NCBI GenBank assembly: GCA_024275575.1
Contig: JAJRYV010000030.1
Span: forward strand, 1 to 64,000
Origin: a bacterium
GTDB lineage: Bacteria > Zhuqueibacterota > Zhuqueibacteria > Zhuqueibacterales > Geothermadaptataceae
Length of the DNA: 64,000 nt
Direction of reading: 5' to 3'
Made by a program: the position numbers and the translations under genes. Under the pieces are notes generated by a model. That model was not told the origin of the DNA. It was given only the letters and a program-made list of their open reading frames with translations, and searched no databases. Each line of letters begins with the position of its first letter. Position 1 is the stretch's first letter. Below, piece after piece: positions 42,878 to 51,229 of the stretch.

Positions 42878-44051
42878 AAAATACCGGGCAAAGAGCATGA
42901 CTGACGCTCTCAAAACTGTAAAAAATGAATTGGGTGATAATGCCCTGATTTTGAGTTCGAAAAAGATGAAAGACAAAGATGGCGGCATCGAGGTTATCGC
43001 CGCTATCGACGACCGGCCGCTGCAAACCTTGCCGGCTGCTGTGCCGCCGGTTCCGGCATTCGAAGAGCGCAGCCCGGTCGCTAAACCGGCAAAAGCGAAA
43101 AAACGTCATTACGCAACACGGATCTATGCCGGCTCTGAAAGTGAAGTCGCTGATAAACGTCGTGTTACGGTTCCCGGCTTTGAGCGTATTTCGACGAATG
43201 AAGAGGGCGGGCATACGGTTGATAGCGAACGAGTATTGACCTCGCTGAACCCATTTTTTCACGCGCTGAAGCAGGTTTTATCCCGCGCCGGTGTGCACCG
43301 GGAAATCGCCGATGCGCTGCTGCTCGATTTGAGCGAAAATGTACCGCAGAATGAATTTCGCAGCGCCGAATCGGCGGCCGCTGTACTGCGTGAAAAACTG
43401 GCGCCATTTTTCAATATCAGTGCCAAACCGGCAGATAAAAAATCGCCGCAAATTATCGCGCTGGTCGGTCCGACAGGCGTTGGTAAAACGACTTCGATTG
43501 CTAAAATCGCAGCTCAGTTGACTTTGCACCAACAGATGAACGTCGCTTTGGTTTCTATCGATACCTATCGTATCGGCGCCATCGACCAATTGCGCACTTT
43601 TGCAGAAATTGCTGAAATTCCACTGAAAGTGGCTTTTTCACCGCAGCAACTGGAATACATCGTCAATTCCTTTGAAGACTGTGATTACATTTTTCTCGAT
43701 ACGACTGGCCGCAACCCGCGCAATCGTATTTTTCTGCGGGAATTAAAACTCTTTCTGGAAAATGTGGAAATTACCGAAGTGCATTTGACGCTGAGCGCAA
43801 CGACCCGTTATGCTGAGCTGGAAGATATCATCAACTGCTATCAAAAATTACCTTTTGACCACGTACTCTTCACTAAAATCGATGAGGTCATGGACCCGGC
43901 GATCATGCTGAATCTGAAAAAACTCACAGCGATGCCCGTTTCCTATATTTGCAATGGGCAAAATATTCCCGACGATCTGATCCCGGCTTCGGCCTCGGCT
44001 CTGGCGAAAATTCTCGTTGAAACCTGGGATGTCGATCGATGGATCAGTTGA
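42867..44051 (+). CDS. flhF: SRP-type GTPase FlhF
   Basis: A 394-residue GTPase that controls flagellar number and placement. The N-terminus is the FlhF signature (M-R-I-K-K-Y-R-A-K-S-M-T-D-A-L-K, L-G-D-N-A-L-I-L-S-S-K-K). A variable basic region precedes the NG domain with G1 G-P-T-G-V-G-K-T-T, S-I-D-T-Y-R-I-G-A, D-T-T-G-R-N, and T-K-I-D. It overlaps flhA and, by 13 bases, flhG. Confidence 0.95.
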   Translation: MRIKKYRAKSMTDALKTVKNELGDNALILSSKKMKDKDGGIEVIAAIDDRPLQTLPAAVPPVPAFEERSPVAKPAKAKKRHYATRIYAGSESEVADKRRVTVPGFERISTNEEGGHTVDSERVLTSLNPFFHALKQVLSRAGVHREIADALLLDLSENVPQNEFRSAESAAAVLREKLAPFFNISAKPADKKSPQIIALVGPTGVGKTTSIAKIAAQLTLHQQMNVALVSIDTYRIGAIDQLRTFAEIAEIPLKVAFSPQQLEYIVNSFEDCDYIFLDTTGRNPRNRIFLRELKLFLENVEITEVHLTLSATTRYAELEDIINCYQKLPFDHVLFTKIDEVMDPAIMLNLKKLTAMPVSYICNGQNIPDDLIPASASALAKILVETWDVDRWIS

Positions 44052-44896
44052 AAAAAATGCGCGATTATCGCGACGCACAGACCGGGCTGTCACAACCCCG
44101 TAGCAGCAGCGCTGTTGGTAAAAAACCGGTGTTTTGGGGTATTTTCAGCGGCAAAGGCGGTGTCGGAAAATCGATTCTGAGCGCTGCGCTGGCACTGCAA
44201 TTGGCACGGATGGGTTACAAAACCCTGCTGGTTGATACGGATTTTTCGCTGCCGTGCGCCCAGTTGCTGTTCAATCTCGATAACTTTGCCGAACCGGAGG
44301 AATTGTTGCGCAATGACCTGCGGGCAGAGACTTTCGATAGCGGTATCGAAAATTTGCATGTTTTTGTGATGCAGCCACAAATCGAACCGCACAGCGCCGG
44401 CGTGCTGCGCAGCTTTGAAGCGTTTATTCAAAATACAACAGCCGGTTTTGATTTCATCATTCTCGACGGCGCCAACGGATTTGCGGAAATTCACCGGCGT
44501 TTGATCCCGTCGCTGAGCTTGATGACTATCATTTCCACCGCTGATCCGGCTTCGATTGCCGGCGCCTACGCATTGATCAAAATGGCGAAAATGGTGCAGG
44601 AGAAGCTGCCTCTCAATATCGCATTCAACCGCATGGAGTCTCCGGAACATGCGAAGGATGCTTTTGTGAAGATCAATCTTATCGTCAAACACTTTCTTCA
44701 TTTTCAAATACCGATGCTGTGCTGGTTGCGGGATGACAAACAGATCTCGGAATTCATCCATGAAAGCGTGTCGCCGGATCAATGGCCTGTGCACCTTGCC
44801 ATTTTAAAAACCATGGCCGCAACATTGCAAAAACTGGCGCCGGCTCTGCAGCCGATGGAACAGAATCCTGCAAACAGAGCAAAAGCATTTGCCTGA
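44039..44896 (+). CDS. flhG: MinD-like ATPase FlhG
   Basis: A 285-residue P-loop ATPase that counteracts FlhF to set flagellar number. The deviant Walker A motif S-G-K-G-G-V-G-K-S starts near residue 38, followed by L-L-V-D-T-D-F-S-L-P (switch I) and I-I-L-D-G-A-N-G-F (switch II region, with Gly-Ala rather than the usual Thr-Gly-Ala). The N-terminal D-Q-L-K-K-M-R segment resembles the DQAxxLR motif of FlhG. It follows flhF. Confidence 0.92.
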   Translation: MDQLKKMRDYRDAQTGLSQPRSSSAVGKKPVFWGIFSGKGGVGKSILSAALALQLARMGYKTLLVDTDFSLPCAQLLFNLDNFAEPEELLRNDLRAETFDSGIENLHVFVMQPQIEPHSAGVLRSFEAFIQNTTAGFDFIILDGANGFAEIHRRLIPSLSLMTIISTADPASIAGAYALIKMAKMVQEKLPLNIAFNRMESPEHAKDAFVKINLIVKHFLHFQIPMLCWLRDDKQISEFIHESVSPDQWPVHLAILKTMAATLQKLAPALQPMEQNPANRAKAFA

Positions 44897-44917
44897 ATCT
44901 TGAGCTGGAACCGATAC
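44896..44917 (+). promoter_or_regulatory. 22-base repeated element, copy 1
   Basis: AATCTTG-A-G-C-TGGAACCGATAC just after the flhG stop, 25 bases before the next start. It matches copy 2 (45336-45357) in 20 of 22 positions. The ACCGATAC part resembles a sigma-28 -10 box, but no matching -35 is present. It may be a shared operator, post-transcriptional site or promoter part. Confidence 0.55.
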
Positions 44918-44942
44918 AGATTTAATAACACCGGAGTTGAAA

Positions 44943-45215
44943 ATGGTATTGAAAGCCTCGCTTTCCTTTGCGTTGTTTGTTTTTATCGTGCAAAATATTG
45001 CCGGTGTGCCCTATGGTGAAACCCTGATGAGCAGTGTTTTCTATTTTATCATCGCATTCGTCATCGGCCTCTGCATCGATACGTTGTACCGTCATATTCG
45101 TGTTCGAATAAAACTGATTGAAGAAGAAGAACGGAAAAACAGCGAAGAAGAAGACGCAAAAATCGCCGATGTTTCACGGGCAAAAGCTAGCGCTATTGCC
45201 AAATTATTTAATTAA
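44943..45215 (+). CDS. Small membrane protein of the flagellar cluster
   Basis: A 90-residue protein. Two hydrophobic segments (about 4-20 and 29-50) are followed by a charged helix rich in Glu, Lys and Arg (R-I-K-L-I-E-E-E-E-R-K-N). I do not recognise the family. ATG 44943 follows CCGGAG by about six bases; a TTG at 44937 is too close. It lies between flhG and fliA, in the same direction, and shares a 22-base upstream element with fliA. A role in flagellar regulation or export is plausible only by location. Confidence 0.7.
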   Translation: MVLKASLSFALFVFIVQNIAGVPYGETLMSSVFYFIIAFVIGLCIDTLYRHIRVRIKLIEEEERKNSEEEDAKIADVSRAKASAIAKLFN

Positions 45216-45335
45216 AAATTTCGAATCGAACAGTAATTGGGCCAGAGAAAGGAGGCAAAAAGCGAGAGCTGAACACTATTGTTACCATTGAATATTATGG
45301 GATTTAAAAGTTATTATTTCGCAGCGATTTATTAA

Positions 45336-45357
45336 AATCTTGCGGTGGAACCGATAC
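45336..45357 (+). promoter_or_regulatory. 22-base repeated element, copy 2 (before fliA)
   Basis: AATCTTG-C-G-G-TGGAACCGATAC, 30 bases before the fliA start. It differs from copy 1 only at two positions. An A/T-rich stretch, TTATTAAAAT, lies just before it. Confidence 0.55.
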
Positions 45358-45387
45358 TTTAAAAACCTCTTCGAGGAGAATTGCATC

Positions 45388-46152
45388 ATGCCAAATACCG
45401 AACAAAAAGTATTGTGGAAAGCTTACCTGGCGGACGGAGAAGCTGACGTGAGAGAACAACTGCTATCCAAATACTTGCCATTGGTTAAGTATGTCGCCGG
45501 AAAGATGATGATCAGCCTGCCTTCCAGTGTTGATTATGAAGATTTGGTGAGCTCTGGCGTTATTGGCCTAATCGGGGCGCTCGATCGCTTTGATCCCACG
45601 ATGGGCGTCAAGTTTGAAACTTTTGTTTTGCCGCGAATTCGTGGCGCCATTCTCGATGAACTGCGAAAACTCGATTGGGCGCCGCGCAGCCTGCGTTCGA
45701 AAGCGCGGAAATTTGACCGGGCGCTCAACGAACTGGAACGGGAGCTTGGCAGGCCGGTTAACGAGCAGGAAGTAATGGACCGTCTGGAGATGCCGGAAAA
45801 AGAATTTATCGCGTTAATTCGCGATATCAATACCGCATCGCTGGTCTCCCTCGATGGGCCGGGTGTCGATGATTCGGAGCAGCACACATCGATGTATGAC
45901 GTGGTTGAAGACCTGAAATCATCAAATCCATATAAATCGATTGAATCTGAAGAGGTAAAAAACCTGCTCGTCCGCACGATTGAGCTGCTGCCGGAACAGG
46001 AAAAAATTGTCATGGCGCTCTATTATTATGAGGAACTGACTTTGCGGGAAATTGGGCAGGTTTTGAATATTACCGAATCGCGCGTATCGCAAGTTCATAG
46101 TAAAGCTGTTTCAACTTTACGCAATCTATTAGCCGAAGAATTAACGGGGTAG
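45388..46152 (+). CDS. fliA: Flagellar sigma factor FliA (sigma-28)
   Basis: A 254-residue sigma-70-family factor without region 1. Region 2 (Y-L-P-L-V-K-Y-V-A-G-K-M, D-L-V-S-S-G-V-I-G-L-I-G-A-L-D-R-F-D), region 3 (W-A-P-R-S-L-R-S-K-A) and region 4 (T-L-R-E-I-G-Q-V-L-N-I-T-E-S-R-V-S-Q-type helix-turn-helix) match FliA/WhiG. It should direct late flagellar genes; a suitable promoter is seen at 61429. ATG 45388 has GAGGAG upstream; an earlier ATG at 45340 lies inside the repeated element. No anti-sigma flgM is in the window. Confidence 0.95.
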   Translation: MPNTEQKVLWKAYLADGEADVREQLLSKYLPLVKYVAGKMMISLPSSVDYEDLVSSGVIGLIGALDRFDPTMGVKFETFVLPRIRGAILDELRKLDWAPRSLRSKARKFDRALNELERELGRPVNEQEVMDRLEMPEKEFIALIRDINTASLVSLDGPGVDDSEQHTSMYDVVEDLKSSNPYKSIESEEVKNLLVRTIELLPEQEKIVMALYYYEELTLREIGQVLNITESRVSQVHSKAVSTLRNLLAEELTG

Positions 46153-46185
46153 TCTGAGGCCTTCCATGCGTTAAGGAGGTGCAAT

Positions 46186-46491
46186 ATGATTGGACCAGTA
46201 GAAATTTCTGATGCCATCGGCAAAACACAGGCACTGGAACGAGTGCAGCAATCAGATAAAATTGCCGAGAATGCCAGCCAGAAACAGGCCCATGCTGCGG
46301 TTGAGGATTCGCACAAAAAAGCCTTAAAAGAAGCGCCTCCCACGGGCAAGGATGAAGATGTGCAGAATTCTCTTCGCGACGAAAAAAAGAAAAACCGCAA
46401 GGGTAAAAAACGCAAACGGCGAAAAAAAACAGTGGACAAGGATGAGAAAAGAATGACAAATCTTGGTCACACAATTGATATCCTGGGATAA
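46186..46491 (+). CDS. Small Lys-rich hypothetical flagellar-cluster protein
   Basis: A 101-residue protein with an N-terminal helical, Gln/Ala-rich part and a very basic middle (K-K-K-N-R-K-G-K-K-R-K-R-R-K-K). It ends L-G-H-T-I-D-I-L-G. The strong AAGGAGGTG ribosome site shows it is translated. It lies between fliA and the HDOD gene. Small basic proteins of this kind occur after fliA in other lineages, to my recollection, without known function. The terminal motif resembles that of the small protein at 20407. Confidence 0.75.
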   Translation: MIGPVEISDAIGKTQALERVQQSDKIAENASQKQAHAAVEDSHKKALKEAPPTGKDEDVQNSLRDEKKKNRKGKKRKRRKKTVDKDEKRMTNLGHTIDILG

Positions 46492-46493
46492 TT

Positions 46494-47420
46494 ATGCACG
46501 TTAATGGAAATAGTAATACGATGTTCCTTGGTGAACTGCAGGCAAAACGCATCGCGCAGAATGTGCTCAATCTGCCGACTCTACCCACAGTCATAGCGAA
46601 AATGATGCAGATTATGGATGATCCACGCACCACAGTTGCCCAACTGAGCCGGCTCATTTCCAGCGATCAGGTCTTGTCGGCAAAATTGCTCAAACTGGCC
46701 AACTCCGCTTTCTATGGTATTCCACGAAAAGTCGGTACCCTCGAGCTTGCCATCGTCATGCTCGGCTTCGAGAGTTTGAAAACACTGGCGCTCGGCGTCA
46801 GTGTGATCGATCGATTCTCCGATAACTGGAATGATGCATTTGATTACAGCGAGTTCTGGGAACATGCTTTTGGCTGTGCCGTGGCCTCCAGTATGGTTGC
46901 GCGCGATATCTGCCCCGATCAAAAAGGCGAGGCCTTTGTGGCGGGATTGCTGCATGACATCGGAAAATTGATTCTCAGCCAGTTTGCAAAACGGCATTTT
47001 TCCGCAGTGATTAAAAATGTGAGCGAGTATAATTCAGATTTCTTTTCCGCGGAAAAAGCAATTCTTGGGGTGGCGCATGCGGATATCGCGGCATGGTTTG
47101 CCGATAAATGGAATTTCCCACGCAAGTTGATCAATGCTCTGCACTACCACCATACACCAAAATACGCACAGCAGGACAACCAGCTGGCAGCTTGTGTCCA
47201 TCTCGGCGATTATCTGGTTCGTCTCGTCGGTATCGGCTTTTGCCCCGGCAAAAATATGCCGCTGTTTGACGATACTGCTTTCGAGGAAAAAACCGTGCAG
47301 CGCGATGCGATCGGTCAAATCGATTTCCAGTATTATTCAGAAAAATTGCTGGTTGGGGTGGAAGAATCAGACTCATTTTTAAAGATTATCGCGAGGGGCA
47401 TCAATCATGCTATGGACTAA
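46494..47420 (+). CDS. HDOD domain signalling protein
   Basis: A 308-residue single HDOD protein. The domain (about 20-230) shows L-P-T-L-P-T-V-I-A-K-M, L-I-S-S-D-Q-V-L-S-A-K-L-L-K-L-A-N-S-A-F-Y and G-L-L-H-D-I-G-K-L-I-L, the last retaining an HD pair. HDOD proteins act in signalling and chemotaxis-related regulation and are mostly thought non-catalytic. It ends overlapping the next gene by 14 bases and lies just after fliA and a small gene, so a motility-linked role is likely. Confidence 0.88.
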   Translation: MHVNGNSNTMFLGELQAKRIAQNVLNLPTLPTVIAKMMQIMDDPRTTVAQLSRLISSDQVLSAKLLKLANSAFYGIPRKVGTLELAIVMLGFESLKTLALGVSVIDRFSDNWNDAFDYSEFWEHAFGCAVASSMVARDICPDQKGEAFVAGLLHDIGKLILSQFAKRHFSAVIKNVSEYNSDFFSAEKAILGVAHADIAAWFADKWNFPRKLINALHYHHTPKYAQQDNQLAACVHLGDYLVRLVGIGFCPGKNMPLFDDTAFEEKTVQRDAIGQIDFQYYSEKLLVGVEESDSFLKIIARGINHAMD

Positions 47421-48828
47421 AAAAACAATCAGCATTGCCCTGCTGCTACTGATGCTTGTGCCTGTCGCGGCACAGCAACAGGTGAAGATCGATGAAATTC
47501 GTTTCGAAAAATATGATCGCTTTGTGCGCTTCGATATCGCGGTGTCAAACAAACCCGTTTTTTCATTTGAAGATGATTTGCGGCACGGCGTTCTTCAGGT
47601 GCATCTCGATGCTGAAATCCCACAAAACCTGCCTATGCCGCAGGCTGCTCCGGGTGCAATAGCTGTTTTGCAAAGCGGTAAGAAGACCGTTCTGCAAATC
47701 AGGTACCCGAACAAGTTTCGCTATAATTCCTTTTTCTACGCTCCGGAAAATAAAATTATCATCGATATTTATCCCGGAAAAGAGCCGGCCGCAGTGAAGA
47801 CTCCGGTAAAGAATACTGTTGTCGCCATCGGCAGTACATATGCCAACGCATTGACCGCTTTGCAATCGGGCGATACGACGAAGGCGATCGCTCTTTTTAA
47901 AAAAGCTATTGAAAAAAACCCAGGGCATGACCGGGCGTATTTGCAACTCGGGATTTTACATGCGTTGCGCAATGATAAAGAGGCCGCAATTGCCAGCCTG
48001 CAACGTGCCCGTAAAAATGTCGAATTCTCTTTTATTTCCAACCTCTATCTGCAAAAACTCACCGACTCTGAAACAGCCGTTGTTAATGCCCAAACGATCA
48101 GCAGCAAGTTAAATCAAAAAGTGCTGAAAAAAGACGAACCTGGTATTGAAAATCAAAAAGAAACAGGCTCTGCGGGTGAAAATGCTGCTGCCGGGCCGCT
48201 GAAAAAAGCAGGCTCATATCTGTCTGGTCGTGTGCTCACCTATGCAGGCATCGTCATCGCACTGACCGTGTTGATTTATTTATGGCGTTTATTGTTCGGT
48301 TCGAAACCTGGGCGAAAAACCGGCAAAGATGATCAGGTGCAACGCATTCTCAGTTTGATGGAGAAAAATGATCTGTACCGTTCAGCAAAATCACAAACGC
48401 CGAGTAGCCCAATGGAGGAGGTAGATGATGAAGCCGAACCTGCGGCTGAGCGTTTGAGTCGGTTAAATTTGCAGGATGAAGCGGTGCCAGCCGCACCTCG
48501 AACAGCACTGCCGCAGGAAAAAATTCAACTTGCTGAAGGTTATCCACCGGCGGAACGACGCATCGAAAGCTCGCGTCTGCGACAAATTCAGCGGACAATG
48601 AATGAAAATAATGTTGTGCCGGAAAGCCGCAACCGCTTGACAGCCACGGCTTTAAAGGTAAAATCGCAGGTTCTCGACTACGCGCTGGATGGTTACTCCG
48701 TACGGGAAATTGCTGAAAAATTGCAGGTGGGTGTCGGTGAGGTGGAGCTCATTCTCGGCCTGAAAAAAGCGCCAAAAACAAAAAAAGGCGATGACAAATC
48801 CGCCTTGCGAATCGATTTTTCCTATTAG
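47407..48828 (+). CDS. AMIN/TPR membrane protein with C-terminal helix-turn-helix-like domain
   Basis: A 473-residue protein. Signal peptide or anchor at 1-22 (L-L-L-L-M-L-V-P-V-A-A-Q). An AMIN-like beta domain follows (about 25-120; I-I-I-D-I-Y-P-G). A tetratricopeptide unit lies at about 140-205 (A-I-A-L-F-K-K-A-I-E-K-N-P). One transmembrane helix is near 275-297 (L-T-Y-A-G-I-V-I-A-L-T-V-L-I-Y-L-W). The C-terminal, presumably cytoplasmic, domain has G-Y-S-V-R-E-I-A-E-K-L-Q-V-G-V-G-E-V-E, like DUF2802/DUF6115 proteins of motility loci. It may connect envelope status to the flagellar cluster. It overlaps the HDOD gene by 14 bases. Confidence 0.75.
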   Translation: MLWTKKTISIALLLLMLVPVAAQQQVKIDEIRFEKYDRFVRFDIAVSNKPVFSFEDDLRHGVLQVHLDAEIPQNLPMPQAAPGAIAVLQSGKKTVLQIRYPNKFRYNSFFYAPENKIIIDIYPGKEPAAVKTPVKNTVVAIGSTYANALTALQSGDTTKAIALFKKAIEKNPGHDRAYLQLGILHALRNDKEAAIASLQRARKNVEFSFISNLYLQKLTDSETAVVNAQTISSKLNQKVLKKDEPGIENQKETGSAGENAAAGPLKKAGSYLSGRVLTYAGIVIALTVLIYLWRLLFGSKPGRKTGKDDQVQRILSLMEKNDLYRSAKSQTPSSPMEEVDDEAEPAAERLSRLNLQDEAVPAAPRTALPQEKIQLAEGYPPAERRIESSRLRQIQRTMNENNVVPESRNRLTATALKVKSQVLDYALDGYSVREIAEKLQVGVGEVELILGLKKAPKTKKGDDKSALRIDFSY

Positions 48829-48841
48829 CCCTATATGATCT

Positions 48842-49528
48842 ATGAATGTGTCGCAATTTGCCGAGCTGTTTTCACCACCGGTCGCTGTCAAAGTTCTTTC
48901 AAAAAAGGTCATCGAAACATTATTCCGGCCGGGCAGGAGTTTGCGCGGCATCGTCACCCGGGACCTGGGTGACGGCAAATTCGTCTTTCGAGTGGCAAAA
49001 TATAACCTGGTTGCAACTTCGGTTAAACCATTGCTTGTCGGCCAGCAAGTCAAAGTGTTGGTGAAACAGAATAAACCCAAACTGTTTCTGCAGATCAAAT
49101 CCGATGATGAAGAATTCACGGTTGAGAAACCGGCAATCGAAAAAATGCGAAAGCAGGAAAAAACGGAGGTCCCCTGCATTTATCTAAAATGCACTGAGGG
49201 TGAAGCCATCGAAGAAGCGCGAATTTTTGACGCCAAACTTCCACTTTCCCGGGAAGCGGCGGCGGGAGCCGCTTTTGTTCTCAGCATGTTTACCGGAGAA
49301 ACGGGCAACAGTACATATCAATTTTGCCAGACAGATGAAGCATTGAACATCGATATTATTACCGGGAATTATCGTTGGTTCCAAAAAATACGCTCGAGTT
49401 TGCCGGAGCTGCAGCGGCTTTTAAAGCGGCAAACAGCGAAACGGGTTTTTATCAATGTTCGTCTGCAAAAAGAGGGTAATACGGCAAAATCAGTTCCAAC
49501 TTCCGGTTCATTAAATTATAAAATCTGA
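48842..49528 (+). CDS. Second FliK-like protein (YlqG-like)
   Basis: A 228-residue protein. Residues 30-85 form a beta-rich module (L-R-G-I-V-T-R-D-L-G-D-G-K-F-V-F-R-V) of the sort found in hook-length-type proteins. The C-terminal part (about 165-215; A-L-N-I-D-I-I-T-G, S-S-L-P-E-L-Q-R-L-L-K) resembles the FliK C-terminal domain. It is followed by a free-standing FlhB C-terminal paralogue, the pair seen in Bacillus as ylqG-ylqH. No ribosome site is obvious before ATG 48842. Confidence 0.65.
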   Translation: MNVSQFAELFSPPVAVKVLSKKVIETLFRPGRSLRGIVTRDLGDGKFVFRVAKYNLVATSVKPLLVGQQVKVLVKQNKPKLFLQIKSDDEEFTVEKPAIEKMRKQEKTEVPCIYLKCTEGEAIEEARIFDAKLPLSREAAAGAAFVLSMFTGETGNSTYQFCQTDEALNIDIITGNYRWFQKIRSSLPELQRLLKRQTAKRVFINVRLQKEGNTAKSVPTSGSLNYKI

Positions 49529-49580
49529 ATCGACTCAAAAAAAACGGTAGTTAACCGAAAATAATAAGATAGGGTGGGAC

Positions 49581-49859
49581 TTGCAAAAAAGGAGGAAACA
49601 AAAGACCGCCGTCGCCCTTTCTTATCATCCTGAAAAGCGGACAGCCCCACAGATCGTGGCAAAAGGAAAAGGTTTGTTCGCGGAAAAAATTATTGCAATC
49701 GCACGCGAGAACGGGGTCGAAATCCATGAAGAAGCGAATCTGGCAGAGGCTTTGTTTAGCCTTGAAATTGAACGGGAAATTCCTGTCGAGCTGTATGATT
49801 CAGTCGCGGCTGTGTTAGCGTTTATCTTTCAAAAACACAGGGCGATGAAGTCCCGGTAA
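49581..49859 (+). CDS. FlhB C-terminal paralogue (FlhX/YlqH-like)
   Basis: A 92-residue protein equivalent to the FlhB cytoplasmic fragment after autocleavage. It has A-V-A-L-S-Y-H-P-E-K-R-T-A-P-Q-I-V-A-K-G and I-P-V-E-L-Y-D-S-V-A-A-V-L-A-F-I-F, as in FlhB, but no NPTH cleavage motif and no membrane part. It might substitute for the cleaved FlhB fragment in export switching. TTG 49581 follows AGGGTGGG. It stands beside the FliK-like gene. Confidence 0.85.
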   Translation: MQKRRKQKTAVALSYHPEKRTAPQIVAKGKGLFAEKIIAIARENGVEIHEEANLAEALFSLEIEREIPVELYDSVAAVLAFIFQKHRAMKSR

Positions 49860-49889
49860 TATCGTGTTTTCATCAACTGGAAAACAGCA

Positions 49890-50336
49890 ATGAGCAAAGA
49901 GAAATTAAATGTCCGTGTGGTCTCCGATGAAGAAATTCACATGAGCATGCGTGGACTTCGAAGTTTGATTAAACCAATCCGTGACAAGCTGGAAGATTTT
50001 GCCCAGGAAAACGGCTTCAACAGCCGGCAAATTTACGAAATAAAACTGGCGGTCAATGAGGCGCTGGCGAATATTATCAAACATGGTTACAAGGGGGAGG
50101 ATGTTGGTGATATCGAGCTTTCAGTTGAAACGAACAATATGGGTGACCTGGAGATTGCTATCCAGGATTTTGCTGAAATCGTCGATATGGCCAAACTGGT
50201 TTCACGCGATCTCGATAAAGTGGAAGACCGGGGGCTCGGACTGTTTTTGATGAATTCGTTGATGGATGAGGTTGAATATAATCTGTCGCAGGAAAAAGGA
50301 ACGCGACTTATTTTAAAAAAGAAATTGAAACCATAA
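49890..50336 (+). CDS. RsbW-like anti-sigma regulatory kinase
   Basis: A 148-residue GHKL ATPase of the HATPase_c_2 (RsbW/SpoIIAB) type. The N box is V-N-E-A-L-A-N-I-I-K-H-G and the G box E-D-R-G-L-G-L-F-L-M. It should phosphorylate a STAS antagonist, encoded 13 bases downstream, and bind a partner such as a sigma factor. The likely target is not defined; fliA is the nearest sigma gene. The next two genes carry GAF and receiver-PAS-DHp domains, suggesting a partner-switching module. Confidence 0.9.
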   Translation: MSKEKLNVRVVSDEEIHMSMRGLRSLIKPIRDKLEDFAQENGFNSRQIYEIKLAVNEALANIIKHGYKGEDVGDIELSVETNNMGDLEIAIQDFAEIVDMAKLVSRDLDKVEDRGLGLFLMNSLMDEVEYNLSQEKGTRLILKKKLKP

Positions 50337-50349
50337 ACAGAGGTCGGCT

Positions 50350-50682
50350 ATGAGTGAACTGGTTGAAAAAACGAACGATACTGCGGTCATCACACTTCAG
50401 GGCGAGCTGGATGTGAATAACGTGGACAATCTCAAATCGGCGATTGAGGCGGAACTGCAGGAAGGCACCGGCAAAATCCTGGTGGATTTGAAAAATGTAT
50501 CTTATATGGACAGCGCGGCCCTTGGCGTTTTGGTCAGCGGCCTGAAAAGGGCGCGCCTGGCGAATGCCCAGTTCAAACTGGCCAACGTCACCGGCAACGT
50601 CGAAAATATTTTCAAATTAACCCGCCTCACAAAATTTTTCGAAATCTATACAAGTGTTGATGAAGCTGTCGAGAGTTTTTAA
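50350..50682 (+). CDS. STAS anti-sigma factor antagonist (RsbV-like)
   Basis: A 110-residue STAS protein with the antagonist signature V-D-L-K-N-V-S-Y-M-D-S-A-A-L-G-V-L. Ser55 is the expected phosphorylation site for the RsbW-like kinase upstream. No PP2C phosphatase gene is seen in the window to reverse it. It is the second gene of a four-gene cassette. Confidence 0.93.
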   Translation: MSELVEKTNDTAVITLQGELDVNNVDNLKSAIEAELQEGTGKILVDLKNVSYMDSAALGVLVSGLKRARLANAQFKLANVTGNVENIFKLTRLTKFFEIYTSVDEAVESF

Positions 50683-50695
50683 AACAGGAGAAATG

Positions 50696-51229
50696 ATGGA
50701 TATCATTCGTATCATCCGGGAAAAACTAGAAGAAAGCAAGGCGCGTTGTTCCACTGAGGAGTATCGCGAGCTGGTGAAAAGTGAGCTGGATAAATGTCTG
50801 GATTTACTCGCTGAACAGATTGAATTCGAATCAGCGAGCCTGTACGTTCTCGTGCGCCGCAAACGAAAATTGCAGAAAATGTGTGACCTCGGCGGCGGTG
50901 TCAATTTTATCGACAGTGTGCGCTTTGAAAACGGCTCTGGTTTGTCCGCCTGGGTCGCCAAGAAGCAAAAGCCGATTTATCTGTCGGATATTCACCGTGG
51001 CAGCCGTCATGGTCAGGCGCCCATCCGTTCCTATTTATCGATGCCCATCGTCGCTGATGAAAATGTGATCGGTGTGCTGAATCTTGCACACACCAAAGCG
51101 GCGGCTTTCGAACGACGCGAGATGCTGACCATCAAAAATTTTATCGAAAATCTGAAACCCATCCTGGAAATTTACCAACGCTACAGCTATGGATTTAGAA
51201 ACCTCTCGGAAAGCAATTTTACTTATTGA
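50696..51229 (+). CDS. GAF domain protein
   Basis: A 177-residue protein with a short helical N-terminus and one GAF domain (about 30-165): L-Y-V-L-V, G-S-G-L-S-A-W-V-A-K-K-Q-K-P-I-Y, S-Y-L-S-M-P-I-V, V-I-G-V-L-N-L-A-H. The ligand is unknown. ATG 50696 is preferred, six bases after CAGGAG; ATG 50693 is too close. It overlaps the next gene by 41 bases and could sense a small ligand to control the neighbouring regulators. Confidence 0.85.
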   Translation: MDIIRIIREKLEESKARCSTEEYRELVKSELDKCLDLLAEQIEFESASLYVLVRRKRKLQKMCDLGGGVNFIDSVRFENGSGLSAWVAKKQKPIYLSDIHRGSRHGQAPIRSYLSMPIVADENVIGVLNLAHTKAAAFERREMLTIKNFIENLKPILEIYQRYSYGFRNLSESNFTY

